6,561 nucleotides of DNA from Roseovarius sp. (GTDB taxonomy: Bacteria; Pseudomonadota; Alphaproteobacteria; Rhodobacterales; Rhodobacteraceae), in NCBI GenBank assembly GCA_007125415.1, contig SLDH01000262.1, forward strand, positions 1 through 6,561, written 5' to 3'. The position numbers were made by a program, and so were the translations under genes. The notes beneath the pieces were generated by a model that made no database searches, was not told where the DNA came from, and saw only the letters and a list, made by a program, of their open reading frames with translations. Each line of letters starts with the position of its first letter. Within the stretch, counting starts at the first letter, position 1. This document shows, piece after piece, positions 1 through 6,532 of the stretch.

Positions 1-393
1 AACGGCACCTTCCGGGGCAACACCCATGCCTTTGTCACCGCAAGAGTGGCGCTCGAAAAATTCTGGTCTGATGACAGCTTCAAGGCCGAGATTGCCGAGA
101 AGGCGCAGGTTCTGACCGAAGGCCTCGAGCGCATCGCGGCGATGATCCCCGGTGCGCGCCTCAAGGGGCGCGGGATGATGCAGGGCGTCGATGTGGGTTC
201 TGGTGATCTGGCCGGTGCCATCTGCGCTGAAGCCTTCGCGCGCGGGCTGGTAATCGAGACCTCCGGGGCCGATGACGAGGTGGTCAAGGTGCTGGCCCCG
301 TTGACCACGCCGATGGCGCAATTCAAGGCCGGTCTGGCCACGCTTGCCAAGGCAGCGCAGGCGTGCAGCGCGGCGAAGATCGCGGCGGAGTAA
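1..393 (+). CDS. ectB: EctB, L-2,4-diaminobutyrate aminotransferase (3' end only)
   Basis: This is the C-terminal 130 residues of a class-III, PLP-dependent aminotransferase. The frame is open from base 1 to the TAA at 391-393. EctB transfers an amino group from glutamate to L-aspartate-beta-semialdehyde to give L-2,4-diaminobutyrate, the first committed step of cytoplasmic ectoine synthesis. The first visible residues, [14 protein letters not shown], match the conserved EctB/class-III segment whose G-T-F-x-G-N part helps hold the PLP phosphate. The remainder ([11 protein letters not shown], then [10 protein letters not shown], then [11 protein letters not shown]) follows the C-terminal small domain of EctB. 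The family is roughly 420 residues long, so about 290 residues, including the PLP lysine, lie upstream of the window. The ectC start is only 5 bp after the stop, and the ectC Shine-Dalgarno sits in the last ectB codons, so the two are probably co-translated. The gene is partial because of the window edge, not decay. The identification rests on both the motif and the ectC-ask context. Confidence 0.93.
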   Translation, partial: NGTFRGNTHAFVTARVALEKFWSDDSFKAEIAEKAQVLTEGLERIAAMIPGARLKGRGMMQGVDVGSGDLAGAICAEAFARGLVIETSGADDEVVKVLAPLTTPMAQFKAGLATLAKAAQACSAAKIAAE

Positions 394-398
394 TTGCT

Positions 399-782
399 AT
401 GATCGTAAGAGATTTCAATGCGCTGAAAGACAGCGACAAGGCCGTGAGCGATGCGCGCTGGACATCCGTGCGGATGCTGCTGGCAGATGACGGAATGGGT
501 TTTTCCTTTCACATCACCACGCTTCAGGCAGGTTCGGAGCATACGTTCCATTACAAGAACCATTTCGAGAGCGTCTATTGCATCTCCGGGCGCGGCTCGA
601 TCACTGACCTCGCCACCGGCGAGACACATGCGATCCGCCCTGGCGTGATGTACGCGCTCGACCAGCATGATCGTCACACCGTGCGCGCCGATGAGGATCT
701 GGTGGTGGCCTGCTGCTTCAACCCGCCTGTAACAGGCAATGAAGTACACCAGCCCGACGGGTCCTACGCCGCAGCCGAGTGA
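399..782 (+). CDS. ectC: EctC, L-ectoine synthase
   Basis: EctC is a small cupin that cyclises N-gamma-acetyl-L-2,4-diaminobutyrate to ectoine with loss of water, the last step of the pathway, in the cytoplasm. The protein has 127 residues, normal for the family. The three residues reported as iron ligands in characterised EctC proteins (Glu57, Tyr85, His93) fall at exactly those positions here: [16 protein letters not shown] contains E57, [13 protein letters not shown] contains Y85 and H93. The start MIVRDFNAL is typical of EctC, and ATG 399 has GGAG at 387-390 with an 8-nt spacer, so I prefer it to the in-frame GTG at 363, which lies inside ectB. The TGA is at 780-782. Five bases separate it from ectB, implying translational coupling. 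No ectD follows, so this cluster by itself makes ectoine rather than 5-hydroxyectoine. Confidence 0.97.
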   Translation: MIVRDFNALKDSDKAVSDARWTSVRMLLADDGMGFSFHITTLQAGSEHTFHYKNHFESVYCISGRGSITDLATGETHAIRPGVMYALDQHDRHTVRADEDLVVACCFNPPVTGNEVHQPDGSYAAAE

Positions 783-802
783 CCCCACCCGTCACAGGAC
801 AA

Positions 803-824
803 GAGGCAGGGCTCCCCTTGCCTC
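803..824 (+). promoter_or_regulatory. Stem-loop 1 in the ectC-ask gap
   Basis: GAGGCAGGG (803-811) can pair with CCTTGCCTC (816-824) around the loop CTCC. This gives nine base pairs including one G-U. It lies 20 nt after the ectC stop and is followed by AATCCCC rather than a T-tract, so it is not a standard intrinsic terminator. It could protect the 3' end of an ectBC message, mark a processing point, or attenuate transcription into ask. Its GCCTC arm is repeated in the 5' arm of stem-loop 2, so the two hairpins could exchange partners. The pairing is seen; the function is inferred. Confidence 0.45.
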
Positions 825-853
825 AATCCCCGCCCAAAATCACAAAGAAGAGG

Positions 854-873
854 CGCCTCCGCTAACGGAGGCG
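854..873 (+). promoter_or_regulatory. Perfect hairpin covering the ask ribosome binding site
   Basis: CGCCTCCG (854-861) and CGGAGGCG (866-873) are exact reverse complements separated by CTAA, giving an 8-bp, very GC-rich stem. The 3' arm contains GGAGG (867-871), the Shine-Dalgarno of ask, 8 nt ahead of ATG 880. If the stem forms in the mRNA, the ribosome site is masked and ask translation would be low until something opens it, such as a ribosome arriving from upstream, a competing pairing with stem-loop 1, or an ionic or temperature effect. The structure is read directly from the sequence; a regulatory role is inference. Confidence 0.6.
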
Positions 874-879
874 AGCATC

Positions 880-2349
880 ATGACCAAGCACCCGCATACC
901 GTGGAGAAAATCGGCGGCACCTCGATGAGCCGCTCGGGCGAATTGCTCAACTCCCTTTTCCTGAAGGATGGCGAGGATCCCTATCATCGCATCTTCGTCG
1001 TCTCGGCTTATGGCGGCATCACCGATCTGCTGTTGGAACACAAGAAATCCGGTGAGCCGGGCGTCTATGCGCGGTTTTCCAATGCCAGCAACGACATGGG
1101 CTGGTCCGATGCCCTGAACCGGGTGATGGAGGAAATGTGCGCGCGCCATCGCGAGATACTCGAGGCACCAGGCGATCTGCGGGAGGCGGATGATTTCGTC
1201 CGCGAGCGGATCGAAGGCGCGCGGTCGTGCCTGATCGACCTGCAGCGCCTCTCCTCCTACGGGCATTTCCGGCTGAGCCAGCACATGGGGATCACCCGTG
1301 AACTGCTGTCGGGGCTTGGAGAAAGCCATTCGGCCCTTGTCACCGCGCTGCTGCTGCGCCGGGCAGGCATCAATGCGCGTTTCGTCGATCTGGGAGGCTG
1401 GAGGGATGACCGGGAAGTCACCCTTGAGGAACGTATCGCCGAGGAATTGCACGATGTGGATCTGGCCAGGGAATTACCCATCGTCACCGGCTATGCGCAA
1501 TGCTCCGAAGGGCTGATGGCGCTATATGACAGAGGATATTCCGAAGTGACCTTCAGCCGGATCGCCGCCCAGACAGGCGCCAGCGAGGCGATCATCCACA
1601 AGGAATTCCACCTCTCCTCCGCCGATCCGAAACTCGTCGGAGCCCGGAATGTGCGCAAGCTGGGCCATACCAATTACGATGTGGCGGACCAGCTCTCCAA
1701 CATGGGAATGGAGGCGATCCACCCCTCCGCCGCCAAGACATTGCGTCAGGCATCCATCCCGCTGCGCGTGACCAACGCCTTTGAAGCCACCGATCCGGGC
1801 ACTCTGATCGACGAAGCCCCGGCCGACGCACCGCAGGTCGAGATCGTCACCGCGCTCGACGTTGTCGCTCTGGAGGTGTTCGAGCAGGATATGGTCGGCG
1901 TCAAGGGTTATGACGCGGCGATCCTCGAGGCGCTTACCCGTCACCGTGTCTTCATCGTTGCGAAATCCTCGAACGCGAACACGATCACGCATTATGTCGA
2001 TGCCTCTCTCAAGCTCGTCAAACGGGTCGAGAACGATCTGGAGAAGAAATACCCCACGGCATCGGTGACAGCGCGCGGCCTGTCGGTTGTTGCGGTGATC
2101 GGACGTGACCTGAAGGGCCTCGATGCGCTGGCGCGTGGGCTTGCGGCGCTCGCTGCGGAAGGCATCGAGCCTGTGGCCGTGCAACAGGGGCCGCGCAATG
2201 TGGACATCCAGTTCGTGCTGGGGCGCGAGCACGCGGAAACCGCCGTCAAGGCTCTGCATGATGCGTTGATCACGAAAGATGAGGGATCAACGGCGTCGGC
2301 GCCTGATCGGCATCCGCCGCGTGATCGTGAACCCCGGCTCGTGGCGTGA
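880..2349 (+). CDS. ask: Ask_Ect, ectoine-pathway aspartate kinase
   Basis: This 489-residue aspartokinase phosphorylates L-aspartate with ATP, feeding aspartate-beta-semialdehyde to EctB. The amino-acid-kinase domain starts with VEKIGGTSMS (residues 8-17, with Lys10), a variant of the usual K-F-G-G-T-S. Further kinase signatures are VVSAYGG (40-46), HKEFHLSSADP (240-250) and TNYDVADQLSNMGMEAIHP (264-282). Two C-terminal ACT-type segments follow at about 320-390 and 400-465, where lysine/threonine-type feedback sensing usually resides. The kinase motifs and position directly after ectC match the specialised Ask_Ect branch, which in studied members is less feedback-inhibited. ATG 880 is chosen because GGAGG lies 8 nt upstream and MTKHPHTVEKIGGTS is family-like. 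The same frame is open back to an ATG at 739, inside ectC, but the extra 47 residues look like low-complexity read-through. About 23 final residues after the last ACT segment are Arg/Pro-rich and probably disordered. Confidence 0.93.
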   Translation: MTKHPHTVEKIGGTSMSRSGELLNSLFLKDGEDPYHRIFVVSAYGGITDLLLEHKKSGEPGVYARFSNASNDMGWSDALNRVMEEMCARHREILEAPGDLREADDFVRERIEGARSCLIDLQRLSSYGHFRLSQHMGITRELLSGLGESHSALVTALLLRRAGINARFVDLGGWRDDREVTLEERIAEELHDVDLARELPIVTGYAQCSEGLMALYDRGYSEVTFSRIAAQTGASEAIIHKEFHLSSADPKLVGARNVRKLGHTNYDVADQLSNMGMEAIHPSAAKTLRQASIPLRVTNAFEATDPGTLIDEAPADAPQVEIVTALDVVALEVFEQDMVGVKGYDAAILEALTRHRVFIVAKSSNANTITHYVDASLKLVKRVENDLEKKYPTASVTARGLSVVAVIGRDLKGLDALARGLAALAAEGIEPVAVQQGPRNVDIQFVLGREHAETAVKALHDALITKDEGSTASAPDRHPPRDREPRLVA

Positions 2350-2379
2350 CACACCGATCAAGGCGTGGTGAGAATGCTG

Positions 2380-2389
2380 TGACCGGTCA
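2380..2389. other. Perfect 10-bp palindrome TGACCGGTCA
   Basis: TGACCGGTCA is its own reverse complement and lies 30 nt after the ask stop in the convergent gap. It is compact enough to be a dimeric repressor half-site pair, but no promoter is apparent beside it and the flanks do not extend the symmetry. A 10-bp palindrome can occur by chance in a GC-rich region. Confidence 0.25.
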
Positions 2390-2503
2390 GGTTGGATCAG
2401 CTCAGTCCATTCCTTGCCCCTGCGCGGAGCAAAGGCCGCAGGCCGCCGCGCATCGCTGGGCCACTCCCCCTCCAAGCGCGTTGAGCCGAAAATTGCTCCG
2501 CCC

Positions 2504-2549
2504 CAAGCTTGCTGTAGAGACAAGGTGAAAGAAGCACCTGCAAAGCTTG
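2504..2549. terminator. Weak nested stem-loop between convergent genes
   Basis: CAAGCTT (2504-2510) can pair with AAGCTTG (2543-2549). Inside it, AGGTG (2523-2527) can pair with CACCT (2535-2539) around a 7-nt loop. It sits between ask and the leftward flavoenzyme gene, where a bidirectional terminator would be expected. No run of T or A follows either side, so this is only a candidate. The rest of 2350-2561 holds no gene or other convincing signal. Confidence 0.25.
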
Positions 2550-2561
2550 CCGTCCCCCGGG

Positions 2562-4595
2562 TCAGGCGACCTTGCAGAAACGCAGAGCATCATAGATGGC
2601 CGCGTGAATGTTGCGCGATGAGAGCGCGTCACCGATACGGTGAAGCTCGAAGCCGTCACCGGAACGGGATTGAGGCCGCAGGTCACGCAGGGCGGCAAGG
2701 TCTGTCACACCATCATTGCCCGCATCGCCGCGCAACGCGTCGAAAAGCTCGTTCATCGGCACGGTGCCCATATCGACGATGACCTGATCGACGATCCGCC
2801 GCGTCTCTTCATGGGTCAGTTCGTTCATGGTCACCGCCTCGAGGCGGTTTCCCTCACGTCTGACCGAGATCAGCCGTGTATGCCCTTCGTTGCGCAGACC
2901 CGAGCGGGCAAACTCCTTTTGCCAGCGGATCACTTCGGGATAGCCGAGATCTTCGGCGATATTGGCGTCGATGGTCGCCAGATGAACGGTCGCGCCTTCG
3001 GCGGCCGCAATCTCCGCAGCCATCAGGGCCGGATGACGCCCGGTATTGTCCCAGATCAGGACATCGCCCTGCGGTTTCACCTGACGGCTGATGATATCCC
3101 AGGTGCTCAGCACCAGATCATCGCCCGCGCCGAAGCCGGTCTGCGGGACACCGCCCGTTGCCAGAATGACGAGATCAGGAGACAGCGCCCTCACATCGGC
3201 GGCCTGCATGAGACGGTTGCATTCGACCTCGACACCAAGAAGCTCGAGTTCCGCGAGGCGCCAATCGATGATGCCCGTGAGGTCCCGCCGCCAGCTGGTC
3301 GCCCCCAAAAGCACCTGCCCGCCAGGTTGTGCCGCTGCCTCGAAGAGCCGCACCTCATGGCCCCGCTCGGCCAGAACCCGCGCCGCCTCGAGCCCCGCGG
3401 GGCCCGCACCAACCACAACCGCCCGACGGGGTTGCTCAGCCTTCGCGATCTGATGCCCGAGTGTCGCCTCCCGCGAAATGGAGGGGTTGTGCAGACATTT
3501 GGGGCGATGGGCGCCCTGGCAATGCCCCGCACCCACACAGGGGCGGATGCGGTGCTCTTCGCCCCTGAGCAGCTTGGCCACCATATGCGGATCGGCGATC
3601 TGCGGGCGTGTCATTCCGGCCATGTCCAGATGTCCTTCGCTGACCGCAAACCGGGCCGAGGCGATGTCCGACAGCTTGGCGGCATGGAAAACGGGCAGAC
3701 CCACCTCGCGTTTGAAGCGCCCGACCATGCCGACCCATGGCGCAGCCGGCATGCCCATGCCGGGGAAGGTTTCTTCCGACAGCGCGCGTGCCGTGTCCAT
3801 GGAGCCGTAGAGCGCATTGAAAAAATCGACAAGCCCTTCGCGCTCGAGGATCTGCGCCGCCTTGATGCATTCCTCCGGGCACAGTTCGCCATCTATCCCC
3901 TCATCGACCACGTAGCGTATACCGACGATGAAATCATCGCTGACATTGCGGCGAATTTCCTCATGCACCATCAACGCGAAGCGGATCCGGTTTTCGAGGC
4001 TGCCGCCGAAGCGGTCCGTGCGATGGTTGGTCTTGGAAGAGAGGAACTGGCCGATGATATGGCCGGCGGCGAGGGTTTCGATTCCGTCAAGCCCGCCCTC
4101 CTCACAGCGCCGCGCCGCCTTGCCATAGGCCCTGACCACGCGGGCGATGTCATGCTCGTCCATCTCGCGCGGGATGGCCCGGTGCAACGTCTCGCGGATG
4201 GGAGACGGGCCGATCGCCGGCATCCAGTCCTGCGCATAGGGATCGCCCCGACGTCCCAGATGGGTGATCTGGCACATCAGCGCAGCACCCTGGGCATGCA
4301 TCCGCTCCGAGAAGCGCTGGAAATGCGGGATGATCTCATCAGTGCCGACATTGAGTTGCTGAAAGATGCTGGGGCTGTCGATATCCACATTGGAAGAGCC
4401 GCCGAACATCGAAAGTGCGATGCCGCCCTTCGCCTTTTCCTCGTGATAGGCCTGATAGCTTTCCTGTGGAAACCCGTCCTTCTCGAGGCCACAGGCATGC
4501 GATGTGCTCATGATCCGGTTGCGAAGCGTCAGACGCTTGATCGTGAGCGGCTGCAACAGGGGGTCACGGGTCTGGGTTGGGCTGAGATCACTCAT
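2562..4595 (-). CDS. TMADH/DgcA/StcD-like flavin-dependent N-demethylase
   Basis: The 677-residue protein joins an Old-Yellow-Enzyme TIM barrel (about 10-350) to a nucleotide-binding flavoprotein-reductase-like module (about 388-677). Barrel signatures include LTLRNRIMSTSHA (22-34), QITHLGRRG (109-117), GGLDGIE (167-173), NHRTDRFGGSLENR (190-203) and MTRPQIADPH (328-337). The dinucleotide fold shows VVGAGPAGLEAA (394-405; GxGxxG at 396-401). The last 30 residues (GDGFELHRIGDA, then HAAIYDALRFCK) closely follow dimethylglycine demethylase DgcA as I recall it. Relatives oxidatively remove N-methyl groups from trimethylamine, dimethylglycine or N-methylproline; I lean to the last two, but the substrate is not provable here. 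The linker cysteines are C353, C359 and C367. Against CIGCNVC of trimethylamine dehydrogenase, Ala356 replaces one [4Fe-4S] ligand, a change DgcA appears to share. ATG 4595 has only a weak upstream purine stretch (GAAAG), but gives the family-like N-terminus. It is last in the leftward operon, 100 bp after the dehydrogenase. Confidence 0.88.
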   Translation of the reverse strand: MSDLSPTQTRDPLLQPLTIKRLTLRNRIMSTSHACGLEKDGFPQESYQAYHEEKAKGGIALSMFGGSSNVDIDSPSIFQQLNVGTDEIIPHFQRFSERMHAQGAALMCQITHLGRRGDPYAQDWMPAIGPSPIRETLHRAIPREMDEHDIARVVRAYGKAARRCEEGGLDGIETLAAGHIIGQFLSSKTNHRTDRFGGSLENRIRFALMVHEEIRRNVSDDFIVGIRYVVDEGIDGELCPEECIKAAQILEREGLVDFFNALYGSMDTARALSEETFPGMGMPAAPWVGMVGRFKREVGLPVFHAAKLSDIASARFAVSEGHLDMAGMTRPQIADPHMVAKLLRGEEHRIRPCVGAGHCQGAHRPKCLHNPSISREATLGHQIAKAEQPRRAVVVGAGPAGLEAARVLAERGHEVRLFEAAAQPGGQVLLGATSWRRDLTGIIDWRLAELELLGVEVECNRLMQAADVRALSPDLVILATGGVPQTGFGAGDDLVLSTWDIISRQVKPQGDVLIWDNTGRHPALMAAEIAAAEGATVHLATIDANIAEDLGYPEVIRWQKEFARSGLRNEGHTRLISVRREGNRLEAVTMNELTHEETRRIVDQVIVDMGTVPMNELFDALRGDAGNDGVTDLAALRDLRPQSRSGDGFELHRIGDALSSRNIHAAIYDALRFCKVA

Positions 4596-4695
4596 GAGGG
4601 GTCTTTCAGGTTCAGATGGCTTTGCTCTGTTGAACGGGTTCGCGACCGCCGTTGACAGCCGCGATCACGTGCGATTGCCTGAGCGGCCTTTCGCG

Positions 4696-5478
4696 TTACC
4701 AATGCGCCCCGGCATTGATGGAGATGTCTTCCATGGTCAGCGCTGGCACCCTGTCGGAGCACAGAAACGCGACCACGGCCGCGATCTCTTCGGGCTGAAC
4801 CAGCCGGTTCTGCGGATTGGATTGTGCGATCTCGGCAATCTCGTCGGCGACGTCGCGGCCTTTCTGTCCGGCCATGATCCGGGCGCTTTCGCGGAGCATC
4901 TCGGTCTCGACCCAGGTGGGGCTGACCGTGACACAGGTGACACCATGCGGCGCGCCCTCGAGCGCCGCGGCCCGCGACAGGCCCAGAAGGCCCGTCTTGG
5001 AGGCGCAATAGGCCGCCTGATCGGGCATGGCCGTACGCGCGGCGGTGGAGGCGATATTGACGATCCGCCCCCAGCCGCGCCCGATCATGGCGGGCATGAA
5101 GGTTTTCATCATCAGGAACGGGCCGGTGAGGTTGGTCGCGATCGAATCGTTCCAATCCTGCAGGCCGTGCCCGCTGACGGTCTGATGAATGCAGATGCCC
5201 GCCGCGTTGACGAGAATACCGATACCGCCGCACTCCGCCTCGACCGCGTCCCGGAACGCCAGCACCGATGCTTCGCTGCGCACATCGAGCGGGTGCACGA
5301 TGGTCTGGGGCCCCATCAGTTTGCGCGCCTCTTCCCTCAGGGCCGGATCATCGCCACGCCGTGCACCGATGGCCACGCGCACACCATTGGCCGACAGGGC
5401 GCAGGCAATCGCCTGTCCGATGCCAACCAACCCACCCGTGACCACAGCCGTGGTCTTCGCGCTCTCATCCTGCTCCAT
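4696..5478 (-). CDS. Short-chain dehydrogenase/reductase (SDR), NAD(P)-dependent
   Basis: This 260-residue classical SDR interconverts a hydroxyl and a carbonyl group in the cytoplasm using NAD(P)H; the substrate is unknown. Seen in order are the cofactor motif TGGLVGIG (14-21, TGxxxGxG), Asp65 after the third strand, NAAG (91-94), Asn116, catalytic Ser144, and the YCASK motif with Tyr157 and Lys161, so the active site is complete. Arg40-Arg41 at the end of the second strand suggest NADP(H) preference, an inference. The C-terminal ALTMEDISINAGAHW segment resembles 3-hydroxyacyl or 3-hydroxybutyrate-type SDRs, but these names are unreliable for substrate. The start at 5478 is supported by a strong GGAGG at 5485-5489, 6 nt upstream. 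It overlaps the end of the hydrolase gene by 14 bp, which implies translational coupling. An ATG at 5556 in the same frame would only prolong the overlap and adds residues unlike an SDR N-terminus. Confidence 0.9.
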   Translation of the reverse strand: MEQDESAKTTAVVTGGLVGIGQAIACALSANGVRVAIGARRGDDPALREEARKLMGPQTIVHPLDVRSEASVLAFRDAVEAECGGIGILVNAAGICIHQTVSGHGLQDWNDSIATNLTGPFLMMKTFMPAMIGRGWGRIVNIASTAARTAMPDQAAYCASKTGLLGLSRAAALEGAPHGVTCVTVSPTWVETEMLRESARIMAGQKGRDVADEIAEIAQSNPQNRLVQPEEIAAVVAFLCSDRVPALTMEDISINAGAHW

Positions 5479-6259
5479 CTTGTCCCTCCGCTTCCAGTTC
5501 GCCGGCGATCCAGTTGCCGGGATCACCCACGCGCAGCCCTCCGGCCTTGTATTCATCCAGCAAAGCGGTCAGTCGGCCCTTGCCGAACGAGTTGAAATGA
5601 CCTGCATGCACAACCGAGACCGGCAGTTCACGCAGCCTTGCATGCGATTCCGCGAGCACCGCGGGATCGGAGTGATAAAGATCGTCGATCAGCGCGCCGT
5701 CATAGATGACATCACCACTGAAGAGGATTTCCGTCTTGCGCTCATAGAGCGCGATGGAGCCGGGCGAGTGCCCCGGAAGATGCAACACGTCGAAAACCCG
5801 ATCCCCGAGATCGAGCACGTCGCCGTCATCCAGCAGTCGTGTCAGGGGCGCGGGTTTCACGCGAAAGTCGTGATGCGAAAAGCCCTCCCATGGCAGCGCG
5901 GTAAAGGTCTCCGCGCGGACATAGCCGCTATCGGCCACGGTGTTCCGGGCTGTGGGCTCGGCCATGATCGCGGCCTCTTCGGGATGCCCGCAGCGACACT
6001 CGAACTGGTGCAGGCCAGCGGCATGGTCAAAATGGCTGTGGGTCATGATCGCGGTCTGGGGTCGTTCGGCAAGCTGCGCTATCTCGGCGGTAAGGGGGCG
6101 CAGGCCCATGCCGGTGTCGATGATCAGATCGGCGTCGCGCCCGCGAACATGCCAGATGTTGCAGCGCAGCCAGGACGCCACATGTATCTCGTGGATCAGG
6201 GTGATCCCCGCGCCTATCGGGGTCGCCTGGTACCAGTCGCGCGCCACCTTGCCAGCCAT
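5465..6259 (-). CDS. Metallo-beta-lactamase-fold hydrolase
   Basis: This 264-residue soluble protein has the full metal set of the metallo-beta-lactamase fold: HSHFDH (74-79, HxHxDH), His164 in HLPGHSPGS, Asp183 in FSGDVIYDG, and His221 in VVHAGHFNSFG. IIDTGMG (46-52) is the usual preceding strand and turn. The HLPGHSPGS form and bridging Asp are common in glyoxalase-II-like thioester and lactonase-type hydrolases, so a hydrolytic role on a thioester, lactone or ester intermediate is likely; the real substrate is not visible. No signal peptide is seen, so it should be cytoplasmic. It is the first gene of the leftward operon, overlapping the dehydrogenase by 14 bp. ATG 6259 has only a weak GGA nearby, but no longer reading is available. 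A house-cleaning role towards formaldehyde-derived thioesters from the downstream demethylase is possible but speculative. Confidence 0.88.
   Translation of the reverse strand: MAGKVARDWYQATPIGAGITLIHEIHVASWLRCNIWHVRGRDADLIIDTGMGLRPLTAEIAQLAERPQTAIMTHSHFDHAAGLHQFECRCGHPEEAAIMAEPTARNTVADSGYVRAETFTALPWEGFSHHDFRVKPAPLTRLLDDGDVLDLGDRVFDVLHLPGHSPGSIALYERKTEILFSGDVIYDGALIDDLYHSDPAVLAESHARLRELPVSVVHAGHFNSFGKGRLTALLDEYKAGGLRVGDPGNWIAGELEAEGQDGAG
5485..5489 (-). promoter_or_regulatory. Shine-Dalgarno of the SDR gene
   Basis: GGAGG on the minus strand ends 6 nt before ATG 5478. It lies within the last codons of the hydrolase gene and decides the start of the dehydrogenase against the ATG at 5556. Confidence 0.75.
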
Positions 6260-6296
6260 GTTTCCGTGATCCCCGCCCTGTCACCACTCCGGGCAG

Positions 6297-6325
6297 AGCG
6301 TAGCGACGGCTGCGAAAACCTGCAA
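6297..6325 (-). promoter_or_regulatory. Candidate sigma-70-type promoter for the leftward operon
   Basis: On the minus strand TTGCAG (6320-6325) is followed after exactly 17 bp by TACGCT (6297-6302). Spacing is ideal and each hexamer keeps its more conserved positions in part. Transcription would begin near 6290, leaving a leader of about 30 nt before ATG 6259. This is the best match I found upstream of the hydrolase gene, but GC-rich alphaproteobacterial promoters are hard to call by eye. Confidence 0.4.
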
Positions 6326-6327
6326 CC

Positions 6328-6339
6328 CGGACATGCCCG
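6328..6339. promoter_or_regulatory. Imperfect 12-bp palindrome next to the -35 box
   Basis: CGGACATGCCCG is symmetric except at one position pair. It adjoins the upstream side of the proposed -35 hexamer of the leftward promoter, which is a usual place for an activator or repressor. No regulator gene is present in the window to pair it with. Confidence 0.25.
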
Positions 6340-6401
6340 ATACGCACGGCACCCCCTTGGGTTGAGCGGCAAAGGGAAGATGCGTGCCATCCCGCGGACT
6401 T

Positions 6402-6450
6402 ACCTTGAAAATCTGCAACAAATTGGAAAAAATAGCGTGAGGATTGGAAT
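6402..6450 (+). promoter_or_regulatory. AT-rich promoter/operator candidate for the rightward gene
   Basis: This stretch is clearly more AT-rich than its surroundings and precedes the rightward gene at 6533. It holds TTGAAA (6405-6410), a possible -35, with an A-rich AAAAAT about 17 bp later (6428-6433). The heptamer ATTGGAA occurs twice, at 6422-6428 and 6443-6449. The 21-bp period is two helical turns, so a protein could bind both copies on the same DNA face. The exact promoter hexamers are uncertain. The rest of the 6260-6532 gap shows only the leftward promoter signals and the ribosome site of the next gene. Confidence 0.35.
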
Positions 6451-6532
6451 GGCATGTGCTTTTATCTGCCTCACAAGAAGGGGGCGGCGCATCGGCCTAT
6501 CCGCCCAAAACACAAAACGGGAGAACAGCAAA

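Noticed and set aside
467..648. Short alternative-frame ORF within ectC
   Set aside because: It overlaps a firmly identified EctC in another frame, is Arg/Ser-rich and has no initiation signal.
739..879. Upstream in-frame start for ask at 739
   Set aside because: It lies inside ectC, lacks a good ribosome site, and adds Pro/Arg-rich residues not seen in the family. ATG 880 has GGAGG at proper spacing.
1522..2259. A 245-codon minus-strand frame inside ask, with another at 862-1452
   Set aside because: Both are antisense to a well-supported aspartokinase and show no family resemblance or ribosome site.
2276..2349. Possible frameshift creating the Arg/Pro-rich tail of Ask_Ect
   Set aside because: The ACT region is intact up to the tail, and short variable tails are normal in this family. 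No interrupted homologous segment is visible in another frame.
2640..4655. A 671-codon open frame on the + strand opposite the demethylase gene
   Set aside because: It mirrors the minus-strand gene almost end to end and its translation has no recognisable fold or motif. Long antisense frames are common opposite GC-rich genes, and the minus frame carries clear family signatures.
4664..4676. CACGTG with similar flanks in the SDR-demethylase gap
   Set aside because: The flanks read as a direct rather than inverted repeat, so the symmetry stops at six bases. This is expected by chance and no second signal supports it.
4504..5595. A 363-codon open frame on the + strand opposite the SDR gene
   Set aside because: Its translation is Arg/Gly/His-rich with no motif, while the minus strand encodes a complete SDR with an intact active site and a strong ribosome site.
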